Origin: Trifolium pratense
Lineage: Eukaryota > Streptophyta > Magnoliopsida > Fabales > Fabaceae
Reading direction: 5' to 3'
Length of the DNA: 64,000 nt
Assembly: GCF_020283565.1 (NCBI RefSeq)
Contig: NC_060060.1
Span: 27,652,001 to 27,716,000 of the forward strand
In this document: piece after piece, positions 20,743 to 30,973 of the stretch
How positions within the stretch are numbered: position 1 is the first letter of the stretch
Layout: every line of letters starts with the position of its first letter
Made by a program: the position numbers and the translations under genes
The notes under the pieces: model-generated
Database searches by the model: none
Seen by the model: the letters and a program-made list of their open reading frames with translations, nothing else
What the model was told of the DNA's origin: nothing

Positions 20743-21850
20743 GGGTGTTGTCAATTTTTTTTACTTATTTTTGAAGTGGCAAATTCCCCGTTTTTGCAAT
20801 AACACTATGGTCGTAGCACAACACACTACAAGTGGACAGACTTTTTTTTTTTTTGACTAACAACAAGTGGACAGACTTAATCCGCTACAATCCCTATTAG
20901 GATTGGACAACCAATAATGTAAATCATAACAAAAACCTTTTGTTTTCCTGACCTTTAACCACAGCCACAAATGTGTTTTGATATTATAGACTACTAAATG
21001 GATTGAAAATACTTTCTTGTTAAAAAGACAATAATGACATTCTTTCTAGGTTAAATTGTACTTTTGACCTCCTAAGTTCATAAAGTTGTGACTTTGACTC
21101 CCTAATTTTCAAAATAGCATTTGTGGCCTCTATTTTTATTCCATTTTGCAAAATGTTAATTTTGATCAAGTCAACGCTGATGTGGCAAGTCACTCAAGTG
21201 ACTTAGCTGTCACATCAACTTCTTTTGCCACCTAATAATTAATAAATTTAAATTAAAAAAAAGGAATTCATTTATTTCTAAAAATAAACCAATTGAATAA
21301 CTTATGCTGAGAAAACCAACGAAAAGAATCATAAACTCAATCACATCTATTTCTCCCTAAATTATTTCCATGAAAACAATGATAAACTCAATGGTGATCT
21401 CCATGAGTATTGCTTTCAGTGAACAACGACCATTCATTCTCACGAGAAAACATGTCTCAACATGAAAAACGTTTCATGCGATCTTTTAAAGGAAATATCA
21501 CATGGTCATCTCATTTTTTTTTTTTTTTTCTAACCGTATTCGGCCCACTAAATCGTTTAATTTAGTTTGAATGTTTGTTCTTCTAACATCAAGTAGTTTC
21601 ACTTTCTTTCTAATAGTAGTTGCGGGAACCAAACTGTGGTCATATTAATTTAGTTAGATAATTATTTCGAACATCCAAAAACAATATATTTATTTTCAGT
21701 TTGACAAAAGTTAAAACAAAATGTAAAATTGTTAATAAAAAAGAAAGAAAATGTAAAAATAGGAGTATATTTATAAAAAATAAGTAAAAATAATTTTTAT
21801 AATAATTTTTGTATATTATTCAATACAAATTCCTGTATTTAAATAGGATT
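20743..21850. other. Intergenic spacer with one half-element
   Basis: At 21048-21250 the sequence resembles one arm of the GGTCC/GTGGCAAGTC-type fold-back elements (compare 10623), but no inverse arm is visible. The rest is AT-rich with nothing recognisable. Confidence 0.45.
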
Positions 21851-22438
21851 ATTAGAGAAAAGGAAGAGTACAATTTTATTTTATTTTTTTAAACGAAAAA
21901 AAAAGAGTACAATTTTTTAAGATTAAAGTACTATATATAATCTTAAATAGTATCACATAAGAAATATAAAATTAAGCATACTTTCATTTTCAAAATTAAG
22001 TTGTCCCAACTTGACTTCAGTACTCTTGTATGGTTTTTCTTTTAGATATGTTATACGAATACAAGTAAATCGGACAAAAATACAATATCATACTCTTTCC
22101 ACTCATAGCATGGATGCCGATGCATGCAAACAATATTAAAAAGTATAACTTTATTGTATTTTTGTTAAAAAATTATATTTAAATTTTTTTTTTAATCTTT
22201 ATTTCCAGTCCACATGTGAGCTTATAAATATCCACTAAAAGTCAGAATATTAGAGAAAGGAAGATTACAAATTTTATTTTTTTTAAATGGAAAAGAAGAG
22301 TACAATTTTTTAAGGTTAAAGTATATATAATCTTAAATAGTACTATCACATAAGAAATATAAAATTAAGAATACTTTCATTTTCAAAATTAAGCTGTTCC
22401 AAATAGATCTTAGTATTCTTGTATGATTTTTCTTTCGG

Positions 22439-22727
22439 GGGAAATAATCATTTTCGTTCCTCATTGTGCAACTCGCTGTCAATTTGGTCCCTCACATAGG
22501 AAAAATTATTGAATAGTCCCTCATTGTGCACTATGTTAGTCAACAAGCTAATGTGTCCCCAAAAAAATGACACATCAGTTTTTTTGTTCAGTTAACAGTC
22601 AAATGTAACGCCGGAGACTAAATTGACTAACAGAGTGCACATTAAGGGACTATTCAATAGTTTTTCCTCAGTAAGGGACCAAATTGACAGCGAGTTGCAC
22701 AATGAGGGACGAAAATGACTATTTCTC
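22439..22727. mobile_element. Fold-back MITE inside promoter copy 2
   Basis: The arms of about 115 bp are inverted copies, GGGAAATAATCATTTTCG on the left and the complement of GAGAAATAGTCATTTTCG on the right. They carry GGTCCCTC phrases. Promoter copy 1 is a natural empty site: its TTTTTCTTTTAGATATG is uninterrupted. The insertion therefore post-dates the promoter duplication, or copy 1 never received it. Confidence 0.85.
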
Positions 22728-22911
22728 ATTCTTTTAGATATGTTATATAAATACAAGTAGACCCGACAAAAATATAATATCGTACTCTCTCCACTCATAG
22801 TATGGATACCGAGACATGCAAACAATTCTTTGTTATATTTTTGTTAAAAAATCGTGTTTAAATTACATTTTTCTTTTTATTTAATCTTTATTTCCAGTCC
22901 ACATGTGAGCT

Positions 22912-22918
22912 TATAAAT
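22912..22918 (+). promoter_or_regulatory. TATA box of the RING gene
   Basis: TATAAAT lies 75 bases before the ATG at 22994. Its twin sits at the end of promoter copy 1 (about 22222). Confidence 0.6.
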
Positions 22919-22993
22919 GTCCACTAAAAGTTTCCACCTGAGAACACAAAAGCAGAGTATAAGCCAAATAGAATCTTATTTCTCTACCCCAAA

Positions 22994-23401
22994 ATGATGA
23001 AGTACTTCACTCTAGTATACACTCATCTAAAACGGGTATTAGATATCCTTATATATTATCCCTTCTATCAACTCCATGATTCTCATCATTTTCCAATAAT
23101 TAAAGATATGTACAATATATGTAATTATGAACCCTGTTTAAACTCAGAGGAAGATGTAGAATGTGCAGTGTGTCTATGCAAAATAGAAGAAGAAGATGAG
23201 ATTAGAGTATTGAGATGCAATCATATGTATCACAGAGAATGTTTAGATAAATGGATTGGTTTCAAGAACAACACTTGCCCTCTTTGCAGAGATTCATTGG
23301 GACCTAAAAGGGATATAACTGAGCTTGGAGCTGAAGTTCTTTGTTTAAATTTTTGTGCTATTCGTAGTGATCGAGCTCGGGATAATTGGTTTCTACTTTG
23401 A
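22994..23401 (+). CDS. RING-H2 finger E3 ubiquitin ligase, small
   Basis: This is an intronless 135-residue protein. The N-terminal 40 residues are aromatic and hydrophobic (a possible membrane anchor). A RING-H2 domain covers about residues 57-98: CAVC, then [10 protein letters not shown], then CPLC, which gives C-x2-C...C-x-H-x2-H-x2-C...C-x2-C with every zinc ligand present. The size and layout resemble the plant RHA2/BRH1/XERICO-like group, which pass ubiquitin from an E2 to unknown substrates, often in hormone responses. I cannot assign orthology. The ORF starts at the first ATG of the leader (ATGATG at 22994). Its promoter is duplicated and MITE-bearing. Confidence 0.85.
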   Translation: MMKYFTLVYTHLKRVLDILIYYPFYQLHDSHHFPIIKDMYNICNYEPCLNSEEDVECAVCLCKIEEEDEIRVLRCNHMYHRECLDKWIGFKNNTCPLCRDSLGPKRDITELGAEVLCLNFCAIRSDRARDNWFLL

Positions 23402-23454
23402 ATAATATCACTTTAATCAAGCTTTGTATACAATTAAAAAGTTTATACAAGATC

Positions 23455-23484
23455 TATATATATATATATATATATAGGGGTTTT

Positions 23485-23574
<90 letters not shown>
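23455..23574. repeat. (TA)n microsatellite
   Basis: Two near-pure AT/TA tracts are interrupted by GGGGTTTTCC. They lie about 55 bp after the RING gene stop, in its 3' UTR or terminator region. AT runs of this length are prone to slippage and assembly error. Confidence 0.95.
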
Positions 23575-23577
<3 letters not shown>

Positions 23578-23929
23578 CTAATGCTATGGTGGACCACTAT
23601 CACAAGTGGTTCACCGTGAACAAGTGATCTACCGAATACGAATTATATTCACGTAACTGAGTAATTTGCATTCCACTACAACAGAAGGTTATTTGGCTTG
23701 TGTCATTGGCTTGGTAATAAACATGAGCAAGGTTATTTTGGGATTTAGTGGTTTAGATTTAAATTGCAGATTGAAGTTGGTATTCTATCTGTTGAACTGT
23801 TTCACCTGTATCTCCTATTATTGCCTTAGGATGATGTAATGACACTTAAAATATTTTGATGGCAATTAATATTGTTGGATTTTTTTTATTTTTATTACAA
23901 AAAATATTGTTGGATTGTTTAGCAACCAA

Positions 23930-24180
23930 AACAACGTTTTCTCTTTATGCCCCCATGGTTCTTTCCTCCTGGATTTTACCTTTTTGCCCTTCAATAAAAA
24001 TTTCGGTTGCTACGAACCGATTTTTTTTTGCTTTGAAAAAAAATTCGGTTTATGTTAACCGAATTTTCCCTGAATTTGAACTAGAAAAAACTTCGTTTTT
24101 TGCGAACCAAAGTTTTTAGCAAGGGCAAAATTGAAACATTTGGAGTATAAAAAATACATGGGAGGCTATCAACCATAACC
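23930..24180. mobile_element. Degenerate element with TTCGGTT...AACCGAA motifs
   Basis: The segment carries TTCGGTTGCTACGAACCGA and TTCGGTTTATGTTAACCGAA, strongly reminiscent of the core of the MITE at 20291-20733. Ends and target duplication are not clear. Confidence 0.45.
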
Positions 24181-25511
24181 TGTGTACCACTAAATAGGTG
24201 AATTGGGTGATAATAAATGGATTAAAATAATTCGTAATTTTTATTTTAAAAAAGTTCAATTCTATTCATCCATTAAAATATAGTAGTAAAATTCATTTAT
24301 TCTATTCGTTATTATATTTTCAATGGTATTTATTCGATCAATCTATTAATAGGGTTGAGTATCGGTCGAGTTCGGGTCGAAAATCGTAAAACCGATAAAA
24401 ATCACAACATCTTAATTTAGACTCAATTCCGATCGTCTATATCTTTGATTTATTTGAATGTCGGATCATTCGGTTAACAGGTATAACAAATCGATTTTAA
24501 CGGGTTAACTTGAAACTTTGTCCATACATCCACTAAAACTACTTGATATTTTTTAAGGTCTTTCACCGGCTAAAAAATGAAAAACATTTAATTTCATTAA
24601 TGAATTAACTAATTCTTCAACATTTAACTACATTTGAAATCGTCCATAATAATGAATTAACTAATTTTCCAACATATAGTTATATTTGAAATAGTCCATA
24701 AAGTAGAGCAACTCTCACAAAACTAGTTTTGTAGGGTTGAGTGATCCAGCTCTCTATTTTAAGATAGTATTAGAGTCTCTTCGAGGTTTGTTGGACCACA
24801 TGTTATTAGGTTTCCGATATCAGATCACTCACCATTTATATCCACGCACCAAACCGAATAGTGCCGAGTGTGAGAGATTGTGTTAAGTAGTCTCACATCG
24901 GATGTAAGATGGTCTGGACTTGAGTTTATAAAGTACAGACAACTCTTATCTTACAAGTTAGTTTTCTAGGGTTGAATTAAGTCTAACTCTCAATTCTAAG
25001 GGTCATAACAACGACATTCTTTTCTCAAAAGATAGCGAGCTTGTGTTATGACCAATATTCTGCATCATGTAATGTTTCCTAAATTGCATTTGAATGTGCA
25101 GAAACCAAAATCCATTTTGCTAAGTACTTGGTACAAATTCTGAAACCTCGTTGTTGCTATGAAGCGCGCGCATTAGACACCAACACCAGACTCAACACCG
25201 GTCGATATTGTCACGTTGACATTGAGTATAATTTAAGAAATTATAAGTGATTGAAACCACATATGTATATCAGTGTCGTGTGAGTATCGGACCTTGACAC
25301 GTGAAGGACACCGGTCACTCTTTCAATCTGAAGAGTCTTTGCTACACACACCAGAGATGGTATGGTTTTTTTTGGACCTTAAAATGTTTGGATCTATGAT
25401 CTATTCATTAATATATCCAAATGTCATACAATACAAAAACTAAAAACAGAAGATACAGGTTTTATATGTATAGATTTATCTTAAAAGATATTGCATCCAT
25501 CTAATCATTTA
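24181..25511. other. Intergenic: small tandem repeat and a possible TRIM/solo-LTR fragment
   Basis: A 52-bp unit beginning AATGAATTAACTAATT is repeated at 24599 and 24651. From about 24700 to 25020 the text TCTCACATCGGATG...GAGTTTATAAAGTAC resembles promoter-bearing LTR or TRIM DNA of legumes. I could not find paired ends, so this is only a suggestion. No gene seen. Confidence 0.4.
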
Positions 25512-26138
25512 TCAAACACTTGTAAGCTGAAATTGACGTCTTCTTTGATGAATCTGATGAAGCTCTAAACTTTTCAACCCTGCCTCACCACCAGACCTTC
25601 TTTTCCAAAGACTATCCACCTGATTTTCATTCTCCAACTTCCTAGCTCTCTTTATCACAGGCAGAGGAGGATCCATATTTTCAATACTTATAGGAACAAT
25701 TTTCTCATTATTCCTATGACCCTTTTGGTTGTAGTACTTTCTACATAAATCTCCACTATTTACCGACACTCGGCTTGGCCTAATTCCGCAGCTGGACGGT
25801 GTGGTAGCCGTTGTCGCAGCAGTGTTTAAGTTTTTGCTAGAGAAAAGTTTTTTGAGCATGGAATATTTTCCAATAGGAGATAACATAGAGAATGTGTTAC
25901 TTTTGGGGATGAAACTAATTTTGTGGTTATTCTTCTTCACCTGACCCGTGCAACTTATTCTTGGAGATAAAGGGTCATTGGAGAAAGACCTTAAATTGTT
26001 TTTACATTGTGGAAGACTTACATCTTTGATAGATCTTGAACATAGCATTGGCAAGAATGTGGCTTTGTGATGGATATGGAGATTTTGATGGTGGAAATAA
26101 TGAAGTGGATGTTGATGGTGATGATTTTCTCTTCCCAT
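25512..26138 (-). CDS. Small basic plant protein of unknown function
   Basis: This is an uninterrupted 208-codon frame without introns. The N-terminus is His-rich (HHHQHPLHYFHH). There follow a conserved-looking block LPMLCSRSIKDV near residue 30 and LSPRISCTGQVKKNN near residue 58. The C-terminal half is basic, with IKRARKLE and WKRRSGG. I recall the ISCTGQVKRNN-type block from uncharacterised plant proteins of similar size but know no function. The basic clusters could be nuclear localisation signals. No signal peptide or membrane segment is seen. The ATG at 26138 is the first in frame; a moderately AT-rich leader precedes it. The length of the frame and the conserved-looking blocks argue that it is a real gene. 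Confidence 0.7.
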   Translation of the reverse strand: MGRENHHHQHPLHYFHHQNLHIHHKATFLPMLCSRSIKDVSLPQCKNNLRSFSNDPLSPRISCTGQVKKNNHKISFIPKSNTFSMLSPIGKYSMLKKLFSSKNLNTAATTATTPSSCGIRPSRVSVNSGDLCRKYYNQKGHRNNEKIVPISIENMDPPLPVIKRARKLENENQVDSLWKRRSGGEAGLKSLELHQIHQRRRQFQLTSV

Positions 26139-26519
26139 GTTTATGATATGTGTTAGAGCCTTAGAGCAAGATCAAATTTTGAGTAAGGTATTGTATGTGA
26201 ATAAGCCTCATTGAACACTAGTAGACACATCAAACAAAGAGGATAAGGACCTTTCTGAATTGGTTTTGTTTGGAGTTTAACAAAGTTAAGATTTCTGTAT
26301 CTTTGATTATAAATTCTTTAATACAAATTTAGGGGAGGAAATTATCATGAACTTGGCATCTGTGTGTGTAATTTTGTAGACTATGATGGAGAGATTTGAA
26401 TCTAATCAGTTGACAATGCCACAAAGTACACACCCAACAGGTGGTTAAATCAAAGGCTGAACAACCATTTGTCCCCTAATGGGGTCCACGTCACTTAATT
26501 ACAAGTTTGTCCCCTAATG
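26139..26519. other. Upstream region of the unknown basic protein gene
   Basis: This holds the presumed promoter and leader on the minus strand. There is no other gene. A phrase TTTGTCCCCTAATGG occurs twice (near 26470 and 26503). Confidence 0.35.
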
Positions 26520-26806
26520 GAGCATCCAGAATTGATTCTGAACGTGTAGAATTGATTCTGACTTGTTTGGTTTCTCAAAAGTAGAATTGATTCTGCCTCC
26601 AGAATTGATTCTACTTGAAGCTAGAAATCGTAGCTTCTGATTCTAGAATTGATTTTTACACTCAAATTTTTTGTTCAACTCACTTTTTCATGAATATATC
26701 CAAACATAAACCACTTCAGCTTAAAATCAATTTTGGCCAGAATCAATTTTACAGAATCAATTCTGCCAAAATCAATTCTCTCCGCCGCAGAACCAAACAC
26801 ACGCTA
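26520..26806. mobile_element. AGAATTGATTCT-type MITE
   Basis: The 12-base palindrome AGAATTGATTCT or its near variants recurs at least eight times. The flanking phrases TGTTTGGTTTCTC and the inverse GCAGAACCAAACACACGC form loose inverted ends. This is a familiar legume MITE style. No clean target duplication was found. Confidence 0.5.
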
Positions 26807-26818
26807 AGTTTATATGGG

Positions 26819-27303
26819 TTAAATATATTTTTAATATCTATAAATATCTCGAATTTCGTTTAGTTCTTGTGAAAAATTTCAATAAATTTTGATCCTTTCA
26901 ATATTATCTGTCCTAATTTTTGGTCTCTACTTTTCAGTCAATTCTTATATATCATTCGAAATTTAAAAAAAGAATTGCGGTTTTTTTTTGTTGACATATT
27001 ATAGGAATATCTTTTGCAAAAGTTTAAATTTTATTAACAACGTATGAATTAAATATGAATACTTTAGTTTTTTGGCATAAAAATTCATAAATATTTCATC
27101 TTATGTTAAAAAATTCTAAATTTTTGTTAGAGAGGTTTTTATAATATTATAAATATGAATAAAGAATCATTCAAAAATGCGAAAGTACACAAGAGTTTGA
27201 TTAAAAGTAAAGACCAAGAATTGTCACAGAAAATATTTAAGGAATCAAAAGTTGCTGAAATTTGTTATAAGGATTAAAAACAAAATTCGCGATATTTATT
27301 GGA
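26819..27303. mobile_element. Diverged fold-back element
   Basis: The left text (TAAATATATTTTTAATATC, CTCGAATTTCGTTT) and the inverse of the right end (CCAATAAATATCGCGAATTTTGTTT) align over about 120 bp each. The centre is AT-rich and non-coding. Confidence 0.55.
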
Positions 27304-28144
27304 TCTATGATGACTTTCACAATTTGTGATTGTATGATCTGCAAAGTTTAGGACAAAAGCTTATAAAGTCAATACAAAGAGCATAATAATGCCCTAAAAG
27401 AATACATTACCGATTACTCCAACTAGTAATAGACCCGTGCTTCGTAACGTTACGGGTTATTTATTTTAAGTTAGACCCCTTTGCTCCTCCTTAAAGACCT
27501 TAAGAAAAGACGTCGTCACTATCACTACTGGTCCAATCTACAATTTTACTGAGAGTGAGGTGGTTATTAGCACACTATGCAGTGGGTAATTTCAGAACTC
27601 GAAAGGGAGAACATTGGAATTTGGTTTGTGAAAAATTGATAGTGCTTTGTGTAGAACTTGAAACAGAATAACAAATGGAAAGGATGAAAAGTGATGACAA
27701 ATGCAGAACAAAACAGAAATCTAAAAATTTGGCGGGCAACAATTGCTAGAATGGATAAATCCTAAGAATTGCTGGAATGTATGAACATGCTGCTCTGGAG
27801 TTTCATTAACATTCTCCAAATCATATCCCCAACAGTAAACATGAGTCTCGTGTGTACACATGACAGTATGACACATATAGTGCTTTATCGAAAACTAGTA
27901 AGCATTAGACGACTATCCAATGTAGAAGCATTGCAGACTAATAGAAAATTATATGTTCATGATTGTAAGTTTTGTCCAAAAAGAAATACCATTGAGGTGG
28001 AGCAATTATCTAACAAAATACTAGCAGACTCGGCATCCATGATTCGCGAAAAGTTTCCTCTTTGTTTCACTGAAAGGAAAACGAGGTGGAGCAATTATCT
28101 TTCTTAATGATGGCCTTAAAAATACCATTGAGGTAACAATATAT
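27304..28144. other. Spacer, possibly Helitron interior
   Basis: No intact gene is visible. A 112-codon open frame at 27769-28107 resembles nothing I know. If the Helitron end at 27423 is real, this DNA lies inside that element. Confidence 0.35.
27423..27460 (-). mobile_element. Helitron 3' terminus, minus strand
   Basis: Read on the minus strand, the sequence ends with a degenerate hairpin (AACCCGTAACG...GCACGGGT) followed by CTATTACTAG and then T. This matches the style of the complete Helitron at 7770-8347. The element would extend to the right; its TC end was not found. Confidence 0.5.
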
Positions 28145-28655
28145 ATTAGCACACACTTCACAACAGCCCCTCAAATTGATCTCTCTCAGTTGTGTGCAAT
28201 TTTCAATGACGACATGCTTCACTTCTCTGTGACATGACTACAGCCTTTCAGTAACAGTTGCAAAAGCCGACGACAACTCTTTGAGATCACATTCAATGAT
28301 TCATCATCAACTCTTGAATTGACAGTGACACCTTCAACACCTCCAGTTTGGGAACTTCAAAGTTCATACATACCACGCAGCTTCACTTTTGGACAGTAAG
28401 TTAAGTCCAAATGTTTAATATTAGAACATCTCCTTAAAACTTGAAAAATACCTTGTTCAGATATATTATCGCATCGCAATAGCTCAAATCGAGCAGTTGC
28501 AAATTGGGGAAAATGGAAGCAAATATTTTGATGGTTTCATCTGTTAACCATGAATTGAGAGGCAAATGGAGAGACTTAGCTTGAGGACTTGCAACAAAAT
28601 CAGTCAAAGAATTAGAATTATCTACACAAGCTTCTATCCAATATTACTGTCAAAA
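28145..28655 (-). pseudogene. F-box/LRR-type gene fragment, broken
   Basis: Minus-strand frames give leucine-rich cysteine-containing repeats: AKSLHLPLNSWLTDETI, FPNLQLLDLSYCDAI, then after a frame change ISEQGIFQVLRRCSNIKHLD and LTYCPKVKLRGMYEL. Further on comes DDESLNVISKSCRRLLQLL. These match LRR repeats of plant F-box/LRR ubiquitin-ligase adaptors. Internal stops and at least two frame changes, and no F-box, show it is a decayed fragment. Confidence 0.75.
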
Positions 28656-29946
28656 CTGGTAGAGCATCAGAGAAAACTTATTACTTATTATATAAATTTA
28701 GGCTCCTTCTAATTTGATAAAGTGAAGTAGGTTTTGTATTGTGTGGTACACAGCTCTATAAATTAGACTAATTTCTAATTTCTATACCGTGACAAGTTTG
28801 ACCCCCAAATATAAAAGCTCCAAAGCAAAGTCCCGTAGACAGCTTCCACTCAGAATACAAATCTCATAAACTCCACTCTGACTTATCAAATCCATTATTT
28901 TGACTTACTCACCATTAACATTACTCTCAGCAACACATGCATTAGTTACACACCCACTTGAAAATGTAATGTTTCACTTTTTATTTTGACAATTTCTATA
29001 TTTTCTATATCAAACAAAGTAAACCACAATCAAATTAAACAATTCAATAAAGTGACTATGCAGAAACTTCAAACAAATCATCATATCATTAATAAATTAC
29101 AAAAAATCATAAATGTTAGAAAATGTTAATTATGGATTCATGTACTTCATGTCATACGGTTCACAATATGACATACAACATTTCAATTGCACTCAAAACC
29201 TCAACACAAGAAGGTGATAAAACAGTTACATTGGGAGAAACTTGCACATGTTTAACCTTCTCGAGTAAACAATCCGAAGGATTTTATCTTTAACATCAGA
29301 AATGAAAATCCTTTTCTTATCAACTAAATCACCATGATCCTTAATAACCTACACACATTCAAATCACCAAAATCAACAATAACTAAACAGTAAACACTAT
29401 AATTTCTACTTCTGGTGTTCACAACACTAATAGATTCATGACTAATTTTGTCTCGTTTATAATTTTTATCCTTTGAATTACATTCATGAATGAATTTCAT
29501 ACCTCAATTTTCAAAATATTTAAAAAATTTCTCATCTATGCATATATATGGTTGATTTCGATGCTTTAACAGGTGAGATAATCAATATGACATTCACATT
29601 GCATTGAAAGTTCCACAATCCTTAAGCCAATACACAGAAAGTAAAATTAAAAAATACAAAGACCTTAAATTTAACTAATGCTATCTATGATCCAACAAAA
29701 CGTACGAACTTTTAATCAATTTAATTAATAAGAATTAAGAAATAAATTCAAATCCCTAAAAGAACAAAGAACCAGAGAGAGTGAGTGATCTCAGAGGGTC
29801 ACAAAATATCCAAATTGTTTTATATTAAATTTTAGGAAATTTTTATGAAAGTTTAATATTTTTAATCATATTTTTATTCCAAATAATTAACTAAAAACAT
29901 CTGCATGTGTCCAAAAATTACCCAATGGTACCAAAATTCCCAGAAG
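28656..29946. other. Intergenic spacer
   Basis: AT-rich. I see no gene, bounded element or RNA gene in this stretch. Confidence 0.4.
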
Positions 29947-30115
29947 GAGGAGTGCTAGCAACACACTCTTTAATAAACACACTCTAACACACTTTCTTCT
30001 ATTGGTTAAAATTTATATGGGTCCACATTTTTTTATGGGACCCATGTAAATTTTAACCAATAAAAGAGAGTGTATTGGAGTGTGTTTGTTAAAGAGTGTG
30101 TTGCTAGCATTATTC
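29947..30115. mobile_element. Compact fold-back MITE
   Basis: The 169-bp element is almost wholly an inverted repeat: TGCTAGCAACACACTCTTTA on the left and its complement on the right, with TTGGTTAAAATTTA and its complement inside. It is flanked by a perfect 10-bp duplication TTCCCAGAAG at 29937-29946 and 30116-30125. The duplication length (9-10 bp) points to a Mutator-like origin. Confidence 0.85.
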
Positions 30116-30125
30116 TTCCCAGAAG

Positions 30126-30483
30126 ATTGTTTACTATTTTTCTATAAAAAAACACTGTAGCTTCATGGCCCAACCAGCTTCTTCTTCGCCCGTTTTCCAT
30201 GTACGGGTCACCCGACCCGGTTTGTTCTCTCTGGTTTCTCAACGAACTTGCTACCTTTGTGATCGTCGATTGATTTTAAAGAGATATAAGTCATTAGTTT
30301 CAAAAATCGGCAATCGAATCGCATATAAAAAGAGGCTAGAGTTCTCTTTAAAAACAAGAATAAAAACCCAGTCCCTTAAGTTAATAACCCAAAAACCAAA
30401 TTTGTGACTTTCTAAAGTTTTGAAACAACTCCATCGATGAACTCAACGACTCATTCAAACAAAACAGCACATAAAGACAAGAA
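30126..30483. other. Spacer before the copia element
   Basis: Short open frames exist on both strands (30033-30242 and 30165-30407), but they resemble nothing and I treat them as chance. Confidence 0.35.
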
Positions 30484-30488
30484 CTTTA

Positions 30489-30959
30489 TGTTAGAATATT
30501 TTCTAATATTAGGTGGGCTGCAATCAATTGTGGGTTTTGGTTTTAATAAAAACGGGTTGATGTTGTTGTGATCCATTTGATGATGCTTAAGCCCGATAAT
30601 TGTGATCAGTAATAATGGGCTTGAACACTAATTCTGATTTGTGTAGAAACAAAGTGTAGGCCCAACTCTAGAGTCCATGATGGGTGGTACTAGGGTTGTT
30701 ATCTTATAAATAGGTAGGCTAGGTCCCCTTTGCCGTCACGTTGTCAAGCTAGCAATAAGCTGAACGCTCATTTGTTGTCTTTCCCATCAAAGACCTCAAA
30801 GACTGGAGCATGTGATTAGGCAGAGGAAGACCTTGTCTAGTATATCGATGTTTTCGATATTGGTGCGCTTCCGGTAACGATGGTTTGTGATTATGATTAT
30901 CAAGTAAGTGTGTTCTAATTTCATATAATATGTCGATCTCTAAATTATTAATTATTACA
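30489..30959 (+). repeat. 5' LTR of the copia-type element
   Basis: 471 bp. It contains a TATA box (TTATAAATAGG near 30704-30714). Differences from the 3' LTR are near 30521, 30714 and 30780. Confidence 0.95.
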
Positions 30960-30961
30960 TG

Positions 30962-30973
30962 TGGTATCAGAGC
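30962..30973 (+). other. Primer-binding site (initiator Met tRNA)
   Basis: TGGTATCAGAGC starts two bases after the 5' LTR, the standard copia primer site. Confidence 0.92.

Larger units (their letters stand above)
21851..22932 (+). repeat. Tandem duplication of the RING gene promoter
   Basis: Unit 1 is 21851-22242 and unit 2 is 22249-22932. They align from ATTAGAGAAA to TCCACTAAAAGT. Unit 2 is about 290 bp longer because it contains a MITE (22439-22727). Both units end with the same core promoter, CACATGTGAGCTTATAAAT, so the TATA box is duplicated. Unit 2 is the one adjacent to the ORF. Confidence 0.9.
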
